From contig NZ_CP078088.1 of NCBI RefSeq assembly GCF_022701175.1, positions 372,001 to 436,000 of the forward strand: DNA of 64,000 nucleotides. The letters run 5' to 3'. How positions within the stretch are numbered: position 1 is the stretch's first letter; every line of letters begins with the position of its first letter. This DNA is from Allobaculum sp. Allo2 (GTDB lineage Bacteria; Bacillota_I; Bacilli_A; Erysipelotrichales; Erysipelotrichaceae). The position numbers were made by a program, and so were the translations under genes. Shown here one piece after another: positions 18,492 to 30,167 of the stretch. The notes under the pieces were generated by a model. It saw only the letters and a list, made by a program, of their open reading frames with translations, did not search any database and was not told the origin of the DNA.

Positions 18492-19831
18492 ATGGATTCC
18501 TCGATCAATCAGTACTGGGATCAGACGCTTTCGATGATTCGCACCAGCCAGTATTTCGACGAAAGCACACTTACATGGATCTCAAAGACTTCGCTATTTA
18601 AAATCGAGAACGGAAAGGCCTACCTGACCTATCGAAATATCATTGCTTCCAATCTGATCAAGGATAATCTGTCGCTGTTTGAAGATACTCTTTCCCAGAT
18701 CTGGGGATCGACGCTTCAGATCGAACTCATTTCCCAGCGGGAGATGGAGCAGATGATGCCGGACGAAGCGCTGAAAATTCGAACCAATAAGCTGGTAGAC
18801 CGCCCTTTTGACAAGGCGTATACTTTTGATTCCTTTGTCTCCGGCCCCAGCAACCAGGAAGCGCTGGCTGCCTGCCGGCTGGTCACACGGGAAAACCGCT
18901 TCAACCCCCTGCTGATTTACGGCAGTTCCGGTCTGGGCAAAACGCACATGCTGAATGCGGTGGGCAACTACCTCGCCGTTCACCGGCCGGAATGCAAGGT
19001 CAATTATTTTTATGCGGGCGATCTGGTCAGCCTCATGCTGGAAGCGATGCGCTCCAAAACCCCTCTTCCAATGCGGTGGATGTGGTCAAGGCTCAGCTGA
19101 TCGACTGCGACTTTTTTCTGGTGGATGACATCCAGAACCTGCGCAGTGCGTCCTGCCAGGAAGTGTTCTTTACCGTCTTCAATGAATTAATACGTTTAAA
19201 TAAGCAGATTATTCTGACATCCGACGTGCATCCTTCGGAAATTCCGACGCTGACGAAGCGTCTGATCAGCCGCTTTCAGTCCGGTCTTACCGTAAGCATC
19301 AAAAACCGGGCACGGAAACGGCCAAACTGATTCTGAAAAAGAAACTCGACGGGCACGAACAGGTGCAGCCCATCGATGAAGATGTTCTGGATTTTCTGGC
19401 CGTCAGCTATTCGCATGACGTCCGCGCACTGGAGGGCGTGCTCAACCGTCTTTTATTCAACGCGACCCTTTTGATCCGCCTTCCATTACGATGGAATTCA
19501 CGATGGGCGTTCTGCGCGATGAGCCGGCTGTGGCCCCGACCGAAGAGCTCAGTCCGAAAACCGTCAAGAAAGCGGTCATCCGTCATTACGGTCTTTCGTA
19601 CCAGGATCTCGAGGGCAAAAGCCGCCAGAAAAAATTGTGCAGGCCAGACAGATCTGCATTTATCTGATGCGCGATCTGCTGGGGATTTCCTATTCCGCCA
19701 TCGGCAAGGAAATCGGCGGACGCGATCATACGACGATTTCTTCGTCCTGTTCCCGCGTTCGCAAGCTGATCGATTCCGATCCAGCCTGGAAAGAGGCTGT
19801 AGATACGCTCCGAAAGAAAATCAGCGGGTAA
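18492..19831 (+). CDS. dnaA: chromosomal replication initiator DnaA
   Basis: AAA+ initiator that binds DnaA boxes and melts the origin. Domain I begins MDSSINQYWDQTLSMIR; the AAA+ domain has Walker A GSSGLGKTHML and Walker B FFLVDDIQNL; domain IV has the signature GGRDHTTIS. ATG 18492 follows GGAAAGG by about 11 nt; an ATG at 18481 is out of frame. Four frame breaks (near 19063, 19307, 19475, 19630), each repaired by one base in an A, C or T run, split the gene here; the restored protein is about 447 aa, as expected. Boxes on both sides imply autoregulation. Confidence 0.97.
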
Positions 19832-19847
19832 TCCACCGTTTTTGGGG

Positions 19848-19975
19848 TTATCCCCGGCCTTTGCGGGTTATCCACAGACAATCCCCGCCCCGATTTTCCG
19901 TTTTTTCCTTTATCTTTCGTATAAAGCTTTGAGTTATCCCCGTCTGGGGCATTCCTTATTGTTATTATTCTTTAA
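19848..19975. other. oriC, downstream boxes and likely unwinding element
   Basis: Between dnaA and dnaN: TTATCCCCG at 19848, TTATCCACA at 19868, TTATCCCCG at 19934, then 13 mixed bases and the AT-rich stretch TTATTGTTATTATTC starting near 19956. Its complement reads as successive triplets with A in the middle (GAA, TAA, TAA, CAA, TAA), like the DnaA-trio element next to boxes in Bacillus. In Bacillus the unwinding site is also on the dnaN side of dnaA. The trio reading is inference. Confidence 0.7.
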
Positions 19976-20001
19976 TAAGAGAAGAAGAAAGGAACTTTCT
20001 C

Positions 20002-21140
20002 ATGCGTTTTTCCATTAATCGTTCATACTTTGCCGACAAGCTCGCGACGGTTGCACACGCCATTCCTTCGGTTTCCCCGACCATCGCGCTGACCGGCGTT
20101 CTGATCCAGGTGTTTCCGGACTATATTGTTCTGACCGGATCCGATTCCAATCTGGCTATTCAGGTCGTCATTTCTCCCGATGAGAAAAACCAGCTCGTCA
20201 TTGAAGAGCGCGGATCCATTATCATTCGCTGCTCCGCTCTGATCGAACTGACCCGCCGCATGAACGGCGATATCCTGCACGTCGAATCGATCGACGATAC
20301 GCTGATTCGCTTTAATGGGCCTTCCGATTCCAAATTCGAACTGTTTGGGCGCGCCCCCAGCGAATACCCGGATCCCAATCTCACGCAGCCGGCGAAGCAT
20401 CTGACGCTGCCGATTCATGCGCTGCAGGATATTTCCCGTCAGGTAGCCTTTGCGGCGGCAACCAACAGCCCGCGTGTCTATCTCAACGGCGTCAACCTGC
20501 GCATCAATGACCATAAACTGATCGCGACGGCGACCAATACGCTGGCGATGGCCCGCAAAATTGTACCGGTACAGACCGATGCGTCCGCCCAGGCGAACAT
20601 CCCGGTCAAAGCCATCAGTCTCGTGGCTTCGCTTTTTGGAAGCGAAGGCGAATGCGATGTATATCTCGACCGTCAGCGCATTCAGTTCGTCAAGGACGAT
20701 CTGCTTTTGCAGACGACGCTCTACGACGGCGTATTCCCCGACTGCGACCGGATTTTGCAGACGCATCCGACAACCCATATGATTCTCGATACGAATGAGT
20801 TCGAAGGCATGATGAGCCGTTCGATCATTTATACGGGCGCGCAGACTTCGGATTCTTCCGTCATTCCAGTACGCATGACCTATACTCCGGATCAGACGTT
20901 TGTCGAAGTTCTTTCCAGTACGCTCGGATCCTGCCGCCAGAATATTGAAAAGATGGAGATGGATGGAGAGTCGGGAAATATCGCGTTTAACGCGAGTTTG
21001 ATGATCAATGGTCTGCGGGCGATTAAGGATCATGAAAAATTCAATCTCGGACTAAGCGGCGAACTCAAACCGCTCTACATCACCCTCCCGGATGACCCTT
21101 CCTCGAACTGCTCTTTGTCGCCATGCGCAGCAACGTCTAG
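20002..21140 (+). CDS. dnaN: DNA polymerase III sliding clamp (beta)
   Basis: Ring-shaped processivity clamp; also the docking point for MutS, MutL and other partners. The start MRFSINRSYFADKLATV and the three-fold repeated fold (residues about 1-120, 125-245, 250-378) fit the family. ATG 20002 follows AAGGAA. The sequence is intact until about 21102, where one base is missing after GATGACCC; restored, the end is LELLFVAMRSNV with a stop at 21138-21140, about 380 aa. As written the frame runs past this into the terminator. It follows dnaA across the downstream origin boxes. Confidence 0.96.
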
Positions 21141-21193
21141 CGTTTCCTGTTTCCTGCATTTTTCATACGACGATTTATTTCTGTCCATACAAA

Positions 21194-21239
21194 AAACGAG
21201 CCGATGCTGCATGCTGCAGAGCACCGGCTCGTTTTTTTT
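21194..21239 (+). terminator. terminator after dnaN
   Basis: Stem AAACGAGCCG (21194-21203) with CGGCTCGTTT (21225-21234), then eight T in all, 54 nt past the dnaN stop. It separates dnaA-dnaN from yaaA-recF-gyrBA. Confidence 0.9.
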
Positions 21240-21510
21240 CACAGGAAAATCGAAAGCGTCCGCTAAGCCGAACGTCATCCGTTCGCATGCAGACCTGGAA
21301 GGCGCTCAAAAGGCTTAGAAAAGGCCTTTTTCCAGAAAACGAGGCGGCCCGTCGCCGCCTTGTCGAATTTGAGAAGCGATTTGCACCCTTCAAAGTCACA
21401 ATATGTGCCCCATGCGAAGGATTCTTTCTCAAAAAGCCGTTTAAAGGGCCGTAACGCTGAATTTTTGATTCATCGTATTTCCCTATGTTCCGGCGGTGAT
21501 CTCTGTCCTG

Positions 21511-21538
21511 TGGAAAATAAAGGCTTTTTTGATATAAT
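21511..21538 (+). promoter_or_regulatory. promoter of yaaA-recF-gyrB-gyrA
   Basis: TGGAAA (21511-21516), a 16-bp spacer and TATAAT (21533-21538), 24 nt before the yaaA start. Apart from it, the 320-bp gap 21240-21561 holds nothing I recognise. Confidence 0.55.
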
Positions 21539-21561
21539 TGAGCTTGAAGTGAGGTTCAAAT

Positions 21562-21765
21562 ATGAAGTTTAACCTGAAAGATGAATATATTACCCTCCAG
21601 CAGCTGCTGAAAGCCTGCAATGTCATTGACTCCGGCGGGCAGATCAAAGCGTGGCTGGCACAGAACGAAGTGCTCGTAAACGCAGAGCCAGAAAACCGAC
21701 GCGGAAAGAAGCTTCGTTCGGGTGATGTCGTAGAAACCGGCAATATTCGGATTGAGATTGAATGA
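21562..21765 (+). CDS. yaaA: S4-domain protein YaaA/RlbA
   Basis: 67-aa S4 RNA-binding protein found between dnaN and recF in most Firmicutes; linked to late 50S assembly. FNLKDEYITLQQLLKACNVI, IKAWLAQNEVLVN and GKKLRSGD form the S4 fold. ATG 21562 follows GAGG by 7 nt. It overlaps recF by ATGA, so it is probably translationally coupled. No frame break. Confidence 0.92.
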   Translation: MKFNLKDEYITLQQLLKACNVIDSGGQIKAWLAQNEVLVNAEPENRRGKKLRSGDVVETGNIRIEIE

Positions 21766-22856
21766 ACATACAGAAGCTGAAGCTTTCTGACTACAGAAAC
21801 TTCGAAACGGCTTCTTTTCTTTTGATCCGGATACGATTCATATCTTTTGGGGAAAAACGCGCAGGGAAAACCAATCTTCTCGAATCCATTTACTTTTTAA
21901 GCCACCTGCGCTCGTGGCGAACATCAAAGACACCGTCCTTAATCCGGCACAGCCAGGATTCATTTGTGCTCGAAGGAACCATCGAAAACAAAGGCCGCCT
22001 CGAAAAGCTGAAAACGGTGTTTTCACAGGGGAAAAATTTCTGTACCGCAATGACAAGCCGGTCCGCTCTTTTTCGGAGTTTGTCGGCATTCTCAATGCGG
22101 TTCTCTTTTCACCGGACGATCTGACCCTTTTTCAGATTCGCCAAAGGAAAGAAGAAAATGATCGATATGGAACTGGTGAAGCTTTCCCGTTCCTACACGT
22201 CGCTTCTTTCCCAGTTTCAGAAACTGCTCAAGGAACGTTCCGCGATTCTTAAATCGTGGAAACCCGATGAAATTCTGCTGTCGACCGTGACAGCCCAGAT
22301 GATTGAGGCGCAGGCCGTGCTCATTGTGCAGCGGCGCGCCTTTATCACGCTTCTGGAACAGAAAGCCTCTGAAATCTTTCCTCGTTTTTCGCAGGGGAAG
22401 GAACAGCTCAGCATTCGCTACAAAACCTGTGTGGATCCCGATCAGGATATCCGCGAACAGCTCAGGCAGATTTATGACTCGACGCTTGAGCGGGATCGCC
22501 GCATGAAAACAACGTCCGCGGGCATCCACAAGGATGATCTTGAATTTTATCTTAACGGAAAGCTGATTACGCAGACCGCCAGCCAGGGCCAGAAACGATC
22601 GGTCATGCTGGCGCTGAAAATCGGACTTTGTCAGGTGATCCGGGAAAAGACCGGACAGAACCCCGTCCTGCTTCTCGATGATGTATTTTCGGAGCTCGAC
22701 GAATCTCGCCGGCAGGGGCTCATCGCCTCTTTTCCGGAAGAAATTCAGATTTTTATTACCACGGCCGAACCCGTCTCCCCAGGCTGGTTCAAGCGGCCGG
22801 TCAAGTTTTATACAGTTGATCACGGCAAGATGAAGGAGGGAATATTTGATGTCTGA
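21762..22856 (+). CDS. recF: recombination mediator RecF
   Basis: SMC-like ATPase that loads RecA at gaps. [15 protein letters not shown] is the standard start; the Walker A is damaged as written ([19 protein letters not shown] type after correction), and [26 protein letters not shown] and [12 protein letters not shown] are the C-terminal ATPase motifs. Four or five frame breaks lie between 21820 and 22150. The 3' two-thirds from 22158 is intact. Restored length is about 366 aa. ATG 21762 overlaps yaaA; the end overlaps the gyrB start. Confidence 0.95.
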
Positions 22857-24824
22857 AACTGAAAACAAGTCGCTCGAGGCTTCTGTTCTTGAGTTCGACA
22901 AGCTTGAAGATGAAGCAATTCATGTCGATCATGCCTATACCGCCAACGATATCCAGGTTCTGGAAGGTCTGGAAGCGGTTCGTCTGCGTCCTGGCATGTA
23001 TATCGGCTCAACGTCTTCGCGAGGTCTTCATCATCTCGTCTGGGAAATTGTCGATAACGGCATTGACGAATCCCTGGCCGGCTACGCCAGCCAGATTGAT
23101 GTTGTCATTGAAAAAGACAATTCCATTCTCGTTCGGGATAACGGACGAGGCATGCCGGTAGGCATTCACCAGAAAACAAAAATCAGTGCGGTAGAAACCA
23201 TTATGACCGTACTGCACGCCGGCGGAAAATTCGGCGGCGGCGCCTATAAAGTTTCCGGCGGTCTGCACGGTGTCGGTGCTTCCGTTGTAAACGCCCTTTC
23301 CGAGTGGCTCGAAGTCACCGTTGACCAGGACGGCAAACGCTACTACATCCGCTTTGAAAACGGCGGCCATACCGTTGCGCCGCTCAAGCAGATCGGAACG
23401 ACCGAGCGTACCGGTACGACCGTACGCTTCAAACCGGATCCGAAAATCTTTACCGAAACGACTGAGTTCAATTTCGATGTGCTCGATTCCCGTATTCGTC
23501 AGCTCGCCTATCTGAACAAGGATCTGAAAATGACTCTCTGCGACGAGCGCGGCGAACATCCTGTCTGCAAGGAGTATCAGTACGAAGGCGGCATTATCGA
23601 ATATGTCCGCCATCTGAACAAAGGCAAGGAAGTCATCTCCGACAAGGTAATTTACGCCGAGGGCGGACAGGACCACATTCTGGTCGAAGTCGCGGTGCAG
23701 TACAACCGGGATTACCAGAACCAGATTTACTCCTTCGTCAACAACATCAATACCCCTGAAGGCGGCTTCCATGAAGACGGCTTCCGTCTGGCCCTGACCC
23801 GTGTTCTGAACAAGTACGGGCGGGAAAACAACCTTCTGAAAAAGACGAATCCCTCACGCAGGACGATGTCAAGGAAGGTCTGGCAGCGATCATTTCGATC
23901 AAGCATCCGGACCCGCAGTTCGAAGGACAGACGAAGACGAAGCTCGGAAACAGCGAAGTCCGCAAAATCGTTTCCAGCATTTTCGGCGACGCTCTTTACC
24001 GCTTCCTGATGGAAAACCCGACCGAAGCCAAGGCGATCGTTGAAAAAGGTCTCACAGCCGGCCGCGCGCGCATTGCGGCAGCCAAGGCCCGTGAAGCCGT
24101 ACAGCGCAAATCGGGACTCGACGGCATCACTTCCCTTCCTGGAAAGCTGATGGACTGCTCGAGCCGCGATGCGAGTGAATGCGAAATCTTTATCGTCGAA
24201 GGTAACTCTGCCGGCGGCTCGGCCAAGATGGGCCGAAATGCCCGTACCCAGGCCATCCTGCCGCTGCGCGGAAAAATCCTCAACGTGGAAAAAGCCAGAG
24301 AAAACCGGATTTTCGCCAACGCGGAAATCAACTCGATGATCACGGCGTTCGGATGCGGATTTAAGGAAAATACGGACCTCTCCAAGCTTCGCTATCACAA
24401 GATCATCATCATGACCGATGCCGATGTCGACGGTTCGCACATCGCCACCCTCATGCTGACGTTCCTCTACCGCTTCATGAAGCCAGTTATTGAACACGGC
24501 TACGTCTATCTTGCCCAGCCGCCTCTGTACAAGATTCAGAAAGGCAAGCGCATGGACTACGCCTACAAGGAACAGGAAATGGATGCTCTGCGTGCCGAGT
24601 ACAAGGACGGCTACAAAGTACAGCGCTATAAGGGTCTTGGTGAAATGGATGCCGAACAGCTCTGGGAAACGACTATGGACCCGGAACGCCGTATCCTCAA
24701 GCGTGTCACGATTGAAGACGCGATGATGGCGGACGATACCTTTGCCATGCTCATGGGCGAAGACGTCGAACCCCGTAAAGAATTTATTCAGAACAATGCG
24801 GAATACGCGACTCTGGATCTCTAG
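22849..24824 (+). CDS. gyrB: DNA gyrase subunit B
   Basis: ATPase and TOPRIM subunit of gyrase. GHKL motifs [24 protein letters not shown] and [14 protein letters not shown] are followed by [16 protein letters not shown] and DADVDGSHI and a C-terminal domain ending near [11 protein letters not shown] and beyond. ATG 22849 follows GAAGGAGGGA; TTG 22846 is also in frame but less likely. One frame break near 23842 (five A need a sixth, giving [17 protein letters not shown]). Restored length is about 659 aa. Start overlaps recF; gyrA follows after 26 nt. Confidence 0.97.
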
Positions 24825-24850
24825 AAAGGAAATAAAGGAAATATCCATTT

Positions 24851-27498
24851 ATGGAAGATAACGCAAATAAAACTCCCGAAGAAGATATTCTGGACGATTC
24901 CTTTTCTGATGAGGAAAGCCAGAAAGCCAGGGACGCGATTGAAGATATTGAAATCTCGAAAGAGATGAAAGATTCGTTTCTGGACTACTCCATGTCGGTT
25001 ATCGTACAGCGCGCTTTGCCGGATGTACGCGACGGCATGAAGCCGGTTCACCGCCGGATTCTCTATGCGCTGGCAACCCTGGGCATTACCCCGGGCAGCG
25101 CCCACAAGAAAAGTGCCCGTATCGTCGGTGATGTTATTGGTAAATACCACCCGCACGGCGATACCGCCGTTTATGACGCCATGGTCCGCATGGCGCAGGA
25201 CTCTCTTATCGCTACCCGCTCGTTGACGGTCACGGAAACTTCGGTTCCCTGGACGGCGACGGCGCTGCGGCTATGCGATACACCGAAGCCCGCATGTCCA
25301 AGATTTCAACTGAAATGGTTGCGGATCTGAACAAGGAAACCGTCGACTTCATTGAAACGTATGACGGCGACGGTAAAGAACCGACGGTTCTGCCGTCCCG
25401 CATTCCGAACCTGCTGCTCAACGGTGCAGTCGGTATTGCGGTCGGCATGGCCACCAACATTCCGACGCACAACCTCACCGAAGTCGTCCGCGCCATTAAG
25501 GCGGTCATGGACGATCCGGAAATTTCCGTACCGGAACTGATGGAATATCTGCCCGGACCGGACTTCCCGACCGGCGGCATCATTCTTGGCCGCAAAGGCA
25601 TTCGCGAAGCGTATGAAACCGGACGCGGCTCGATCACGATCCGTTCGAAGTACCGCATCGAAGATCTGCCCAACGGCAAGAAGCGTGTCATCTACTACGA
25701 AATTCCATACGGCATCAACAAGATGAAGCTGTACGAGAAGATGGCGCAGGTCATCCGCGAAAAGAAAGTCCAGGGCGTTACCTATCTGAACGATGAATCC
25801 AACCGTGAAGGTATCCGTATCGTCATGGATCTGAAAAAGGACGTTCAGGAAGATGTTGTCATCAACCAGATGTTCCGAGAAACGCCATTGCAGTCTACGT
25901 TTGGCATCAACATGCTGGCGCTTGAAAACGGAAGACCAAAACAGCTGACGATCCGCGAGATGATCATTGACTACGTCAAGCATCAGACGGATGTCATCGT
26001 CCGTCGGACCCGTTTCGACCTGAAGAAAGCGCAGGAGCGTCTCGCACATTGTCGAAGGTCTGCGTATTGCGCTCGACCATCTCGATGAACTGATCAACCT
26101 GATCCGTTCCTCCCACAAGGAAGAAGCCGGTCTGATTGAAGATATGAACGCGCAGTTCGGTCTGGACGATCTGCAGTCCAAGGCGATCCTCGCCATGCAG
26201 ATTCGCCGTCTGTCCGGACTGGAACGCGAGAAGATTGAAAACGAATACGAACAGCTGCTGGCCGCAATCGCGGACTTCAAGGATATCCTGGCCAACCACT
26301 CCCGCGTTCTCGATATCATTCGCAGCAACCTCGACGATATCGAAGCCAAGTACGGCGATGAACGCCGCACGGAAATTCTCGAAGGCAGCTTTGATGTGAT
26401 CGACGAAGATCTGATTCCGCAGGAAGACATCCTGATGACGCTGACCCATTCCGGCTACATCAAGGCAACCGCCATTTCGAACTACCATACCCAGCTGCGC
26501 GGCGGTAAGGGTATCCGCTCGATTTCGCTCAACGACGAAGACACGATCGATTTCATGGCGACCATGTCCAACCATGACTACGTTCTGTTCTTCACCAACG
26601 CCGGACGCGTTTACCGTATGCGCGGCTTCCAGTTCCCGATGAGTTCGAGAACCGCCAAGGGCACGCCGATCGTAAACTTCATCCAGCTTCAGGACGGCGA
26701 ACAGGTTCAGGCGATCCTGCCGTATGATCAGGAACACACCGCGAAGAACCTTCTGTTCGTCACCCGCCAGGGTATCGTTAAGCGGACTCCGGTAGCCGAA
26801 TTCAAGAACATCAACCGTACCGGTAAAATTGCGATCACCCTCAACGAGGGCGACTCCTTGCCTACATCCTGCCGACCCATGGCGATGATGAAATTCTGAT
26901 CGCCGGCGATACCGGCTACGCGGTTCGCTTCCCTGAAGAAACCGTTCGTCTGATGGGACGTACAGCCGCCGGCGTTCGAGGCATCAATCTCGAAGGCGGT
27001 CATGTCATTGGCGCTACGCTCGCCAGCGAAGGCGATACGATTCTTGTCCTTTCCGAAAACGGATTCGGCAAGCGTTCACCGGTGGATGAATACCGACTGA
27101 CCAACCGCGGTACAAAAGGAGTTAAGACGCTTTCTATCAGCCCGGCTACGGGCAACGTCATCGCCTTCAAGGCCGTTAACGGAAACGAAGATGCGATGAT
27201 CGTAACAGACTACGGCCAGATGATTCGTGTTCATCTGCACAACATCAAAATTCAGGGACGCAACACCAAGGGCGTTCATATCATCCGTCTTTCGGAAAAC
27301 GATAAGGTTAACCGCATGACCTTCACCGGGCACCAGGAAGAAGAGGATGACAACGAGAACAACTACGTTCTGGATGAGCTGAATCAGCCGGTCGGCGATT
27401 TCGATTACAAGACCACGGAAGACGGAAGCCCGCTTCCAGAAAACGAATCGGAATCGGCATCAGAAGACGCAGCAGGCAAGGAACCAGAAACGGTCTGA
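24851..27498 (+). CDS. gyrA: DNA gyrase subunit A
   Basis: Breakage-reunion subunit. [17 protein letters not shown] and [13 protein letters not shown] precede the catalytic tyrosine in [10 protein letters not shown]; the coiled-coil tower follows, then the C-terminal wrapping domain with GyrA box QLRGGKG. ATG 24851 follows AAAGGAAAT by about 9 nt. The acidic C-terminus (EEEDDNENN) ends at 27498, about 883 aa. Frame breaks near 25210 and 26862 need an added base; one near 26040 looks like an extra base or two lost. Second gene of the gyrBA pair. Confidence 0.97.
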
Positions 27499-27564
27499 TC
27501 CCGCTTCTGAAATCTGATTTTCAGAAATAGGCAGATGGATCTGAATTCCTGAATGAAGAAAATG

Positions 27565-27610
27565 AAATCCGATATCCAGTCTTTTGAGGGCGCAGGATAT
27601 CGGATTTTTT
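27565..27610 (+). terminator. terminator after gyrA
   Basis: 13-bp stem AAATCCGATATCC (27565-27577) with GGATATCGGATTT (27595-27607), followed by TTT for six T in total. Confidence 0.9.
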
Positions 27611-28704
27611 CTGCCAGCGAAAAGGCATGGATCGTTTTTTCATTAGATGGCTGTCCGTTTTTCGATCCAGTTTTCCTCTAAATCCGGTAAGCAGATCGCA
27701 TTAATACGAAAAGGATTCCCCAATTTGGATCGCTCAGCTCCAGAAGAGACTGGGAAAATCGGAAAAGTTTCCTGCTTCAGAAATGGGAGAGGAGAAGCGT
27801 CTGATTTTCCCTTTTTCAAAATCGGTGTCTGGAAGATCTGGGTCTCTTAATCAGAAGCAGCGAAGATTTCCTTTACCTATCCTATAGGAATAAGAAAAGA
27901 CGATAGGAATAGAAAATCGTATTCCGATTTCTAAAAAGCTGATCCTCGATCCAATATCGGAAAATTCGTATGCGATTCCGATCAAAATATCGGAATTCCG
28001 ATCTAAACAGCCTATAACATTCGCCGTACTGAAACTTAATGGCTATTTTGAGCCCATATCCGTCTTTGGAAGGAGGCTGGACTGTTCGATCTCTGACCAG
28101 CCATAGGAAGGACAGAAATCGGATCCAGCAGGGAAAAATCTGCAATTCGGTTTGTTTGGGCAAGCTTCTTTCCTGACTTTGTGTTTGCCTTTGTCGTATT
28201 TGGAGCTTTCCTCTCTGCCTGTTCTGTCTGTCTTCATTCGTCTGTTCATTCCTGTCAGGAAATCCGGGCTGAATGATCTGGCGGTTCTGGAGCAGCTGCT
28301 GGATTCTGAATCGGACCGATCGCTTCATCCCCTTTTCCTCCGTGCAAACAGCTGGCGGTTTTCTGTTCGAACGAAGGCGAGGATACCCGTCGGGGATCAG
28401 ACCGATCGGATGACACCCGAGTCGAAAGATGTTTTAGAGACTCTTTTCTAAGTGCTGTTCTTGGAAAAGATGTCCTGTTTTTGAACGGCTGGATCTAGCG
28501 ATTCTGCACGATTATATCGCCTGAATCTGGACTGTATTTTTCGGGACGAAACCATACAGACTTTGCAAAACAGCCCAGGCAGTCCTGCGGATTTTTTCCG
28601 TTTGGATTTCCCTTTGTCTTAGGATTTCTACGGCCCGCTCTGGTTTGTTTCCGCTGTCTTTTTCGCGGATTTGATGTTTAGAGCCTGTGGAAAAAGAGGG
28701 ATGT
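27611..28704. other. 1.1-kb gap with small inverted repeats, no convincing gene
   Basis: Open frames here (for example 28152-28451 plus) have no recognisable domain and poor ribosome sites. The gap contains many ATTCC/GGAAT words, including the palindromes TCCTATAGGA (27880-27889) and ATCGGAATTCCGAT (27989-28002). I found no T-box or other riboswitch signature upstream of serS. Confidence 0.5.
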
Positions 28705-28733
28705 TTGAATGAGATATTTTGGCGTGATATCGT
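28705..28733 (+). promoter_or_regulatory. possible promoter of serS
   Basis: TTGAAT (28705-28710), 17-bp spacer, TATCGT (28728-28733), 29 nt before the serS ATG. Each box matches consensus at four of six positions. Confidence 0.35.
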
Positions 28734-28761
28734 AATGAAGATATGAAAAGGAGAATCCTGA

Positions 28762-30052
28762 ATGCTTGACTTGAAATTTGTCCGTGAAAACCCGGATCTC
28801 GTTAAAGAGAACATGGAAAAGAAATTTCAGCATCATAAACTGCATCTTGTAGATGAAGTGATCTGCAACGACGCAGCATTGCGTCGGACGCAGCAGCAGG
28901 CTGACGAACTTCGCTCGAAGCGCAAAAGCAATTCGAAGAAGATCGGCATGCTGATGGGACAGGGCAAGAAAGAAGAAGCCGAAGCTGCAAAACTCGAAAC
29001 GGCAGCACTTGGCGATCAGATTGAAGAACTGTCCAAAAGAAGAAGAACTGCGCCAGGCCGTTACCGACGCCATGATGCAGATTCCAAATATGATTGATCC
29101 CACTGTCCCAATTGGTAAGGACGACAGTGAAAACGTTGAACTCGAACGCTTCGGTGAACCGGTTGTACCGGATTACGAAATCCCCTACCATACCGACATC
29201 ATGGAATCTTTTGGGGAATTGACCTCGATGCTGCACGCCGTGTAGCTGGCAACGGTTTCTATTATCTGGTTGGCGATATTGCCAGACTCCATTCCGCTAT
29301 CCTCTCTTATGCCCGCGACTTCATGATCGACCGCGGATTTACGTATGTCATCCCGCCTTACATGATTCGTTCCAACGTCGTAACCGGCGTTATGTCCTTT
29401 GCTGAAATGGACGGTATGATGTACAAGATTGAAGGCGAAGATCTGTATCTGATCGGAACTTCCGAACACTCCATGATCGGCCGCTTCATCGACCAGATCA
29501 TCGACGAGAAAGAACTGCCTTATACGCTCACTTCCTACTCCCTTGCTTCCGTAAGGAAAAAGGCGCGCACGGTATTGAAGAGCGCGGCGTATACCGTATT
29601 CACCAGTTCGAAAAACAGGAAATGATCATCGTCTGCAAACCGGAAGAATCGGCTGACTGGTTCGTTCGCCTGTACATGAACACCGTAGATTTCTTCCGTA
29701 CGCTCGACATTCCCGTACGTACGCTTGAATGCTGCTCCGGCGACCTCGCGGATCTGAAATGCAAATCCGTAGACGTTGAAGCCTGGTCTCCGCGCCAGAA
29801 GAAATACTTCGAAGTCGGCTCCTGCTCCAACCTCACTGATGCGCAGGCTCGTCGACTGAAAATCCGTGTCAAAGACGAAAACGGCAAGAAGTACTTCGCC
29901 CATACGCTGAACAACACTTGCGTAGCGCCTCCGCGTATGCTGATCGCCTTCCTGGAAAACAATCTGCAGGAAGACGGAACTGTCCTCATTCCAGAGGCTC
30001 TGCAGCCTTACATGGGTGGCAAGAAAGTACTCGTTCCAAACAAAAGAAATAA
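28762..30052 (+). CDS. serS: seryl-tRNA synthetase
   Basis: Class II synthetase charging tRNA-Ser and tRNA-Sec. The N-terminal coiled-coil arm (MLDLKFVRENPDLVKENMEK to about residue 100) precedes the catalytic core: motif 2 region around IHQFEKQE with CSGDLADLKCKSVDVEAW, and motif 3 NNTCVAPPRMLIAFLENN. ATG 28762 follows AAAAGGAGAATCCTG. Four frame breaks (near 29040, 29240, 29560, 30040). The last one, adding an A in CCAAACAAAAG, gives the end LVPKQKK and a stop at 30050-30052, about 430 aa, normal length. It stands alone between two long gaps. Confidence 0.95.
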
Positions 30053-30057
30053 ATTTG

Positions 30058-30083
30058 AAATCCTTCGAAAGAAGGATTTTTTT
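30058..30083 (+). terminator. terminator after serS
   Basis: 9-bp stem AAATCCTTC/GAAGGATTT with GAAA loop, followed by a T run, 5 nt after the serS stop. Confidence 0.88.
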
Positions 30084-30167
30084 CATTTTCAGGTGCCGGT
30101 TCAAAAGAAAAGCCGTACCCCATACGGAGCACAGCAAGAATGAAGATGCGTATTTTCGAGCTCCATT

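Noticed and set aside
20023..21033. 336-codon minus-strand open frame opposite dnaN
   Set aside because: Shadow frame: dnaN is unmistakable on the plus strand, and the antisense product has no domain or ribosome site. Other long antisense frames (opposite uvrA, gyrB, mutS, mfd, mutL) rejected for the same reason.
28440..28761. T-box leader upstream of serS
   Set aside because: No AGGGTGG-type T-box sequence or specifier stem seen; only a plain promoter-like pair at 28705.
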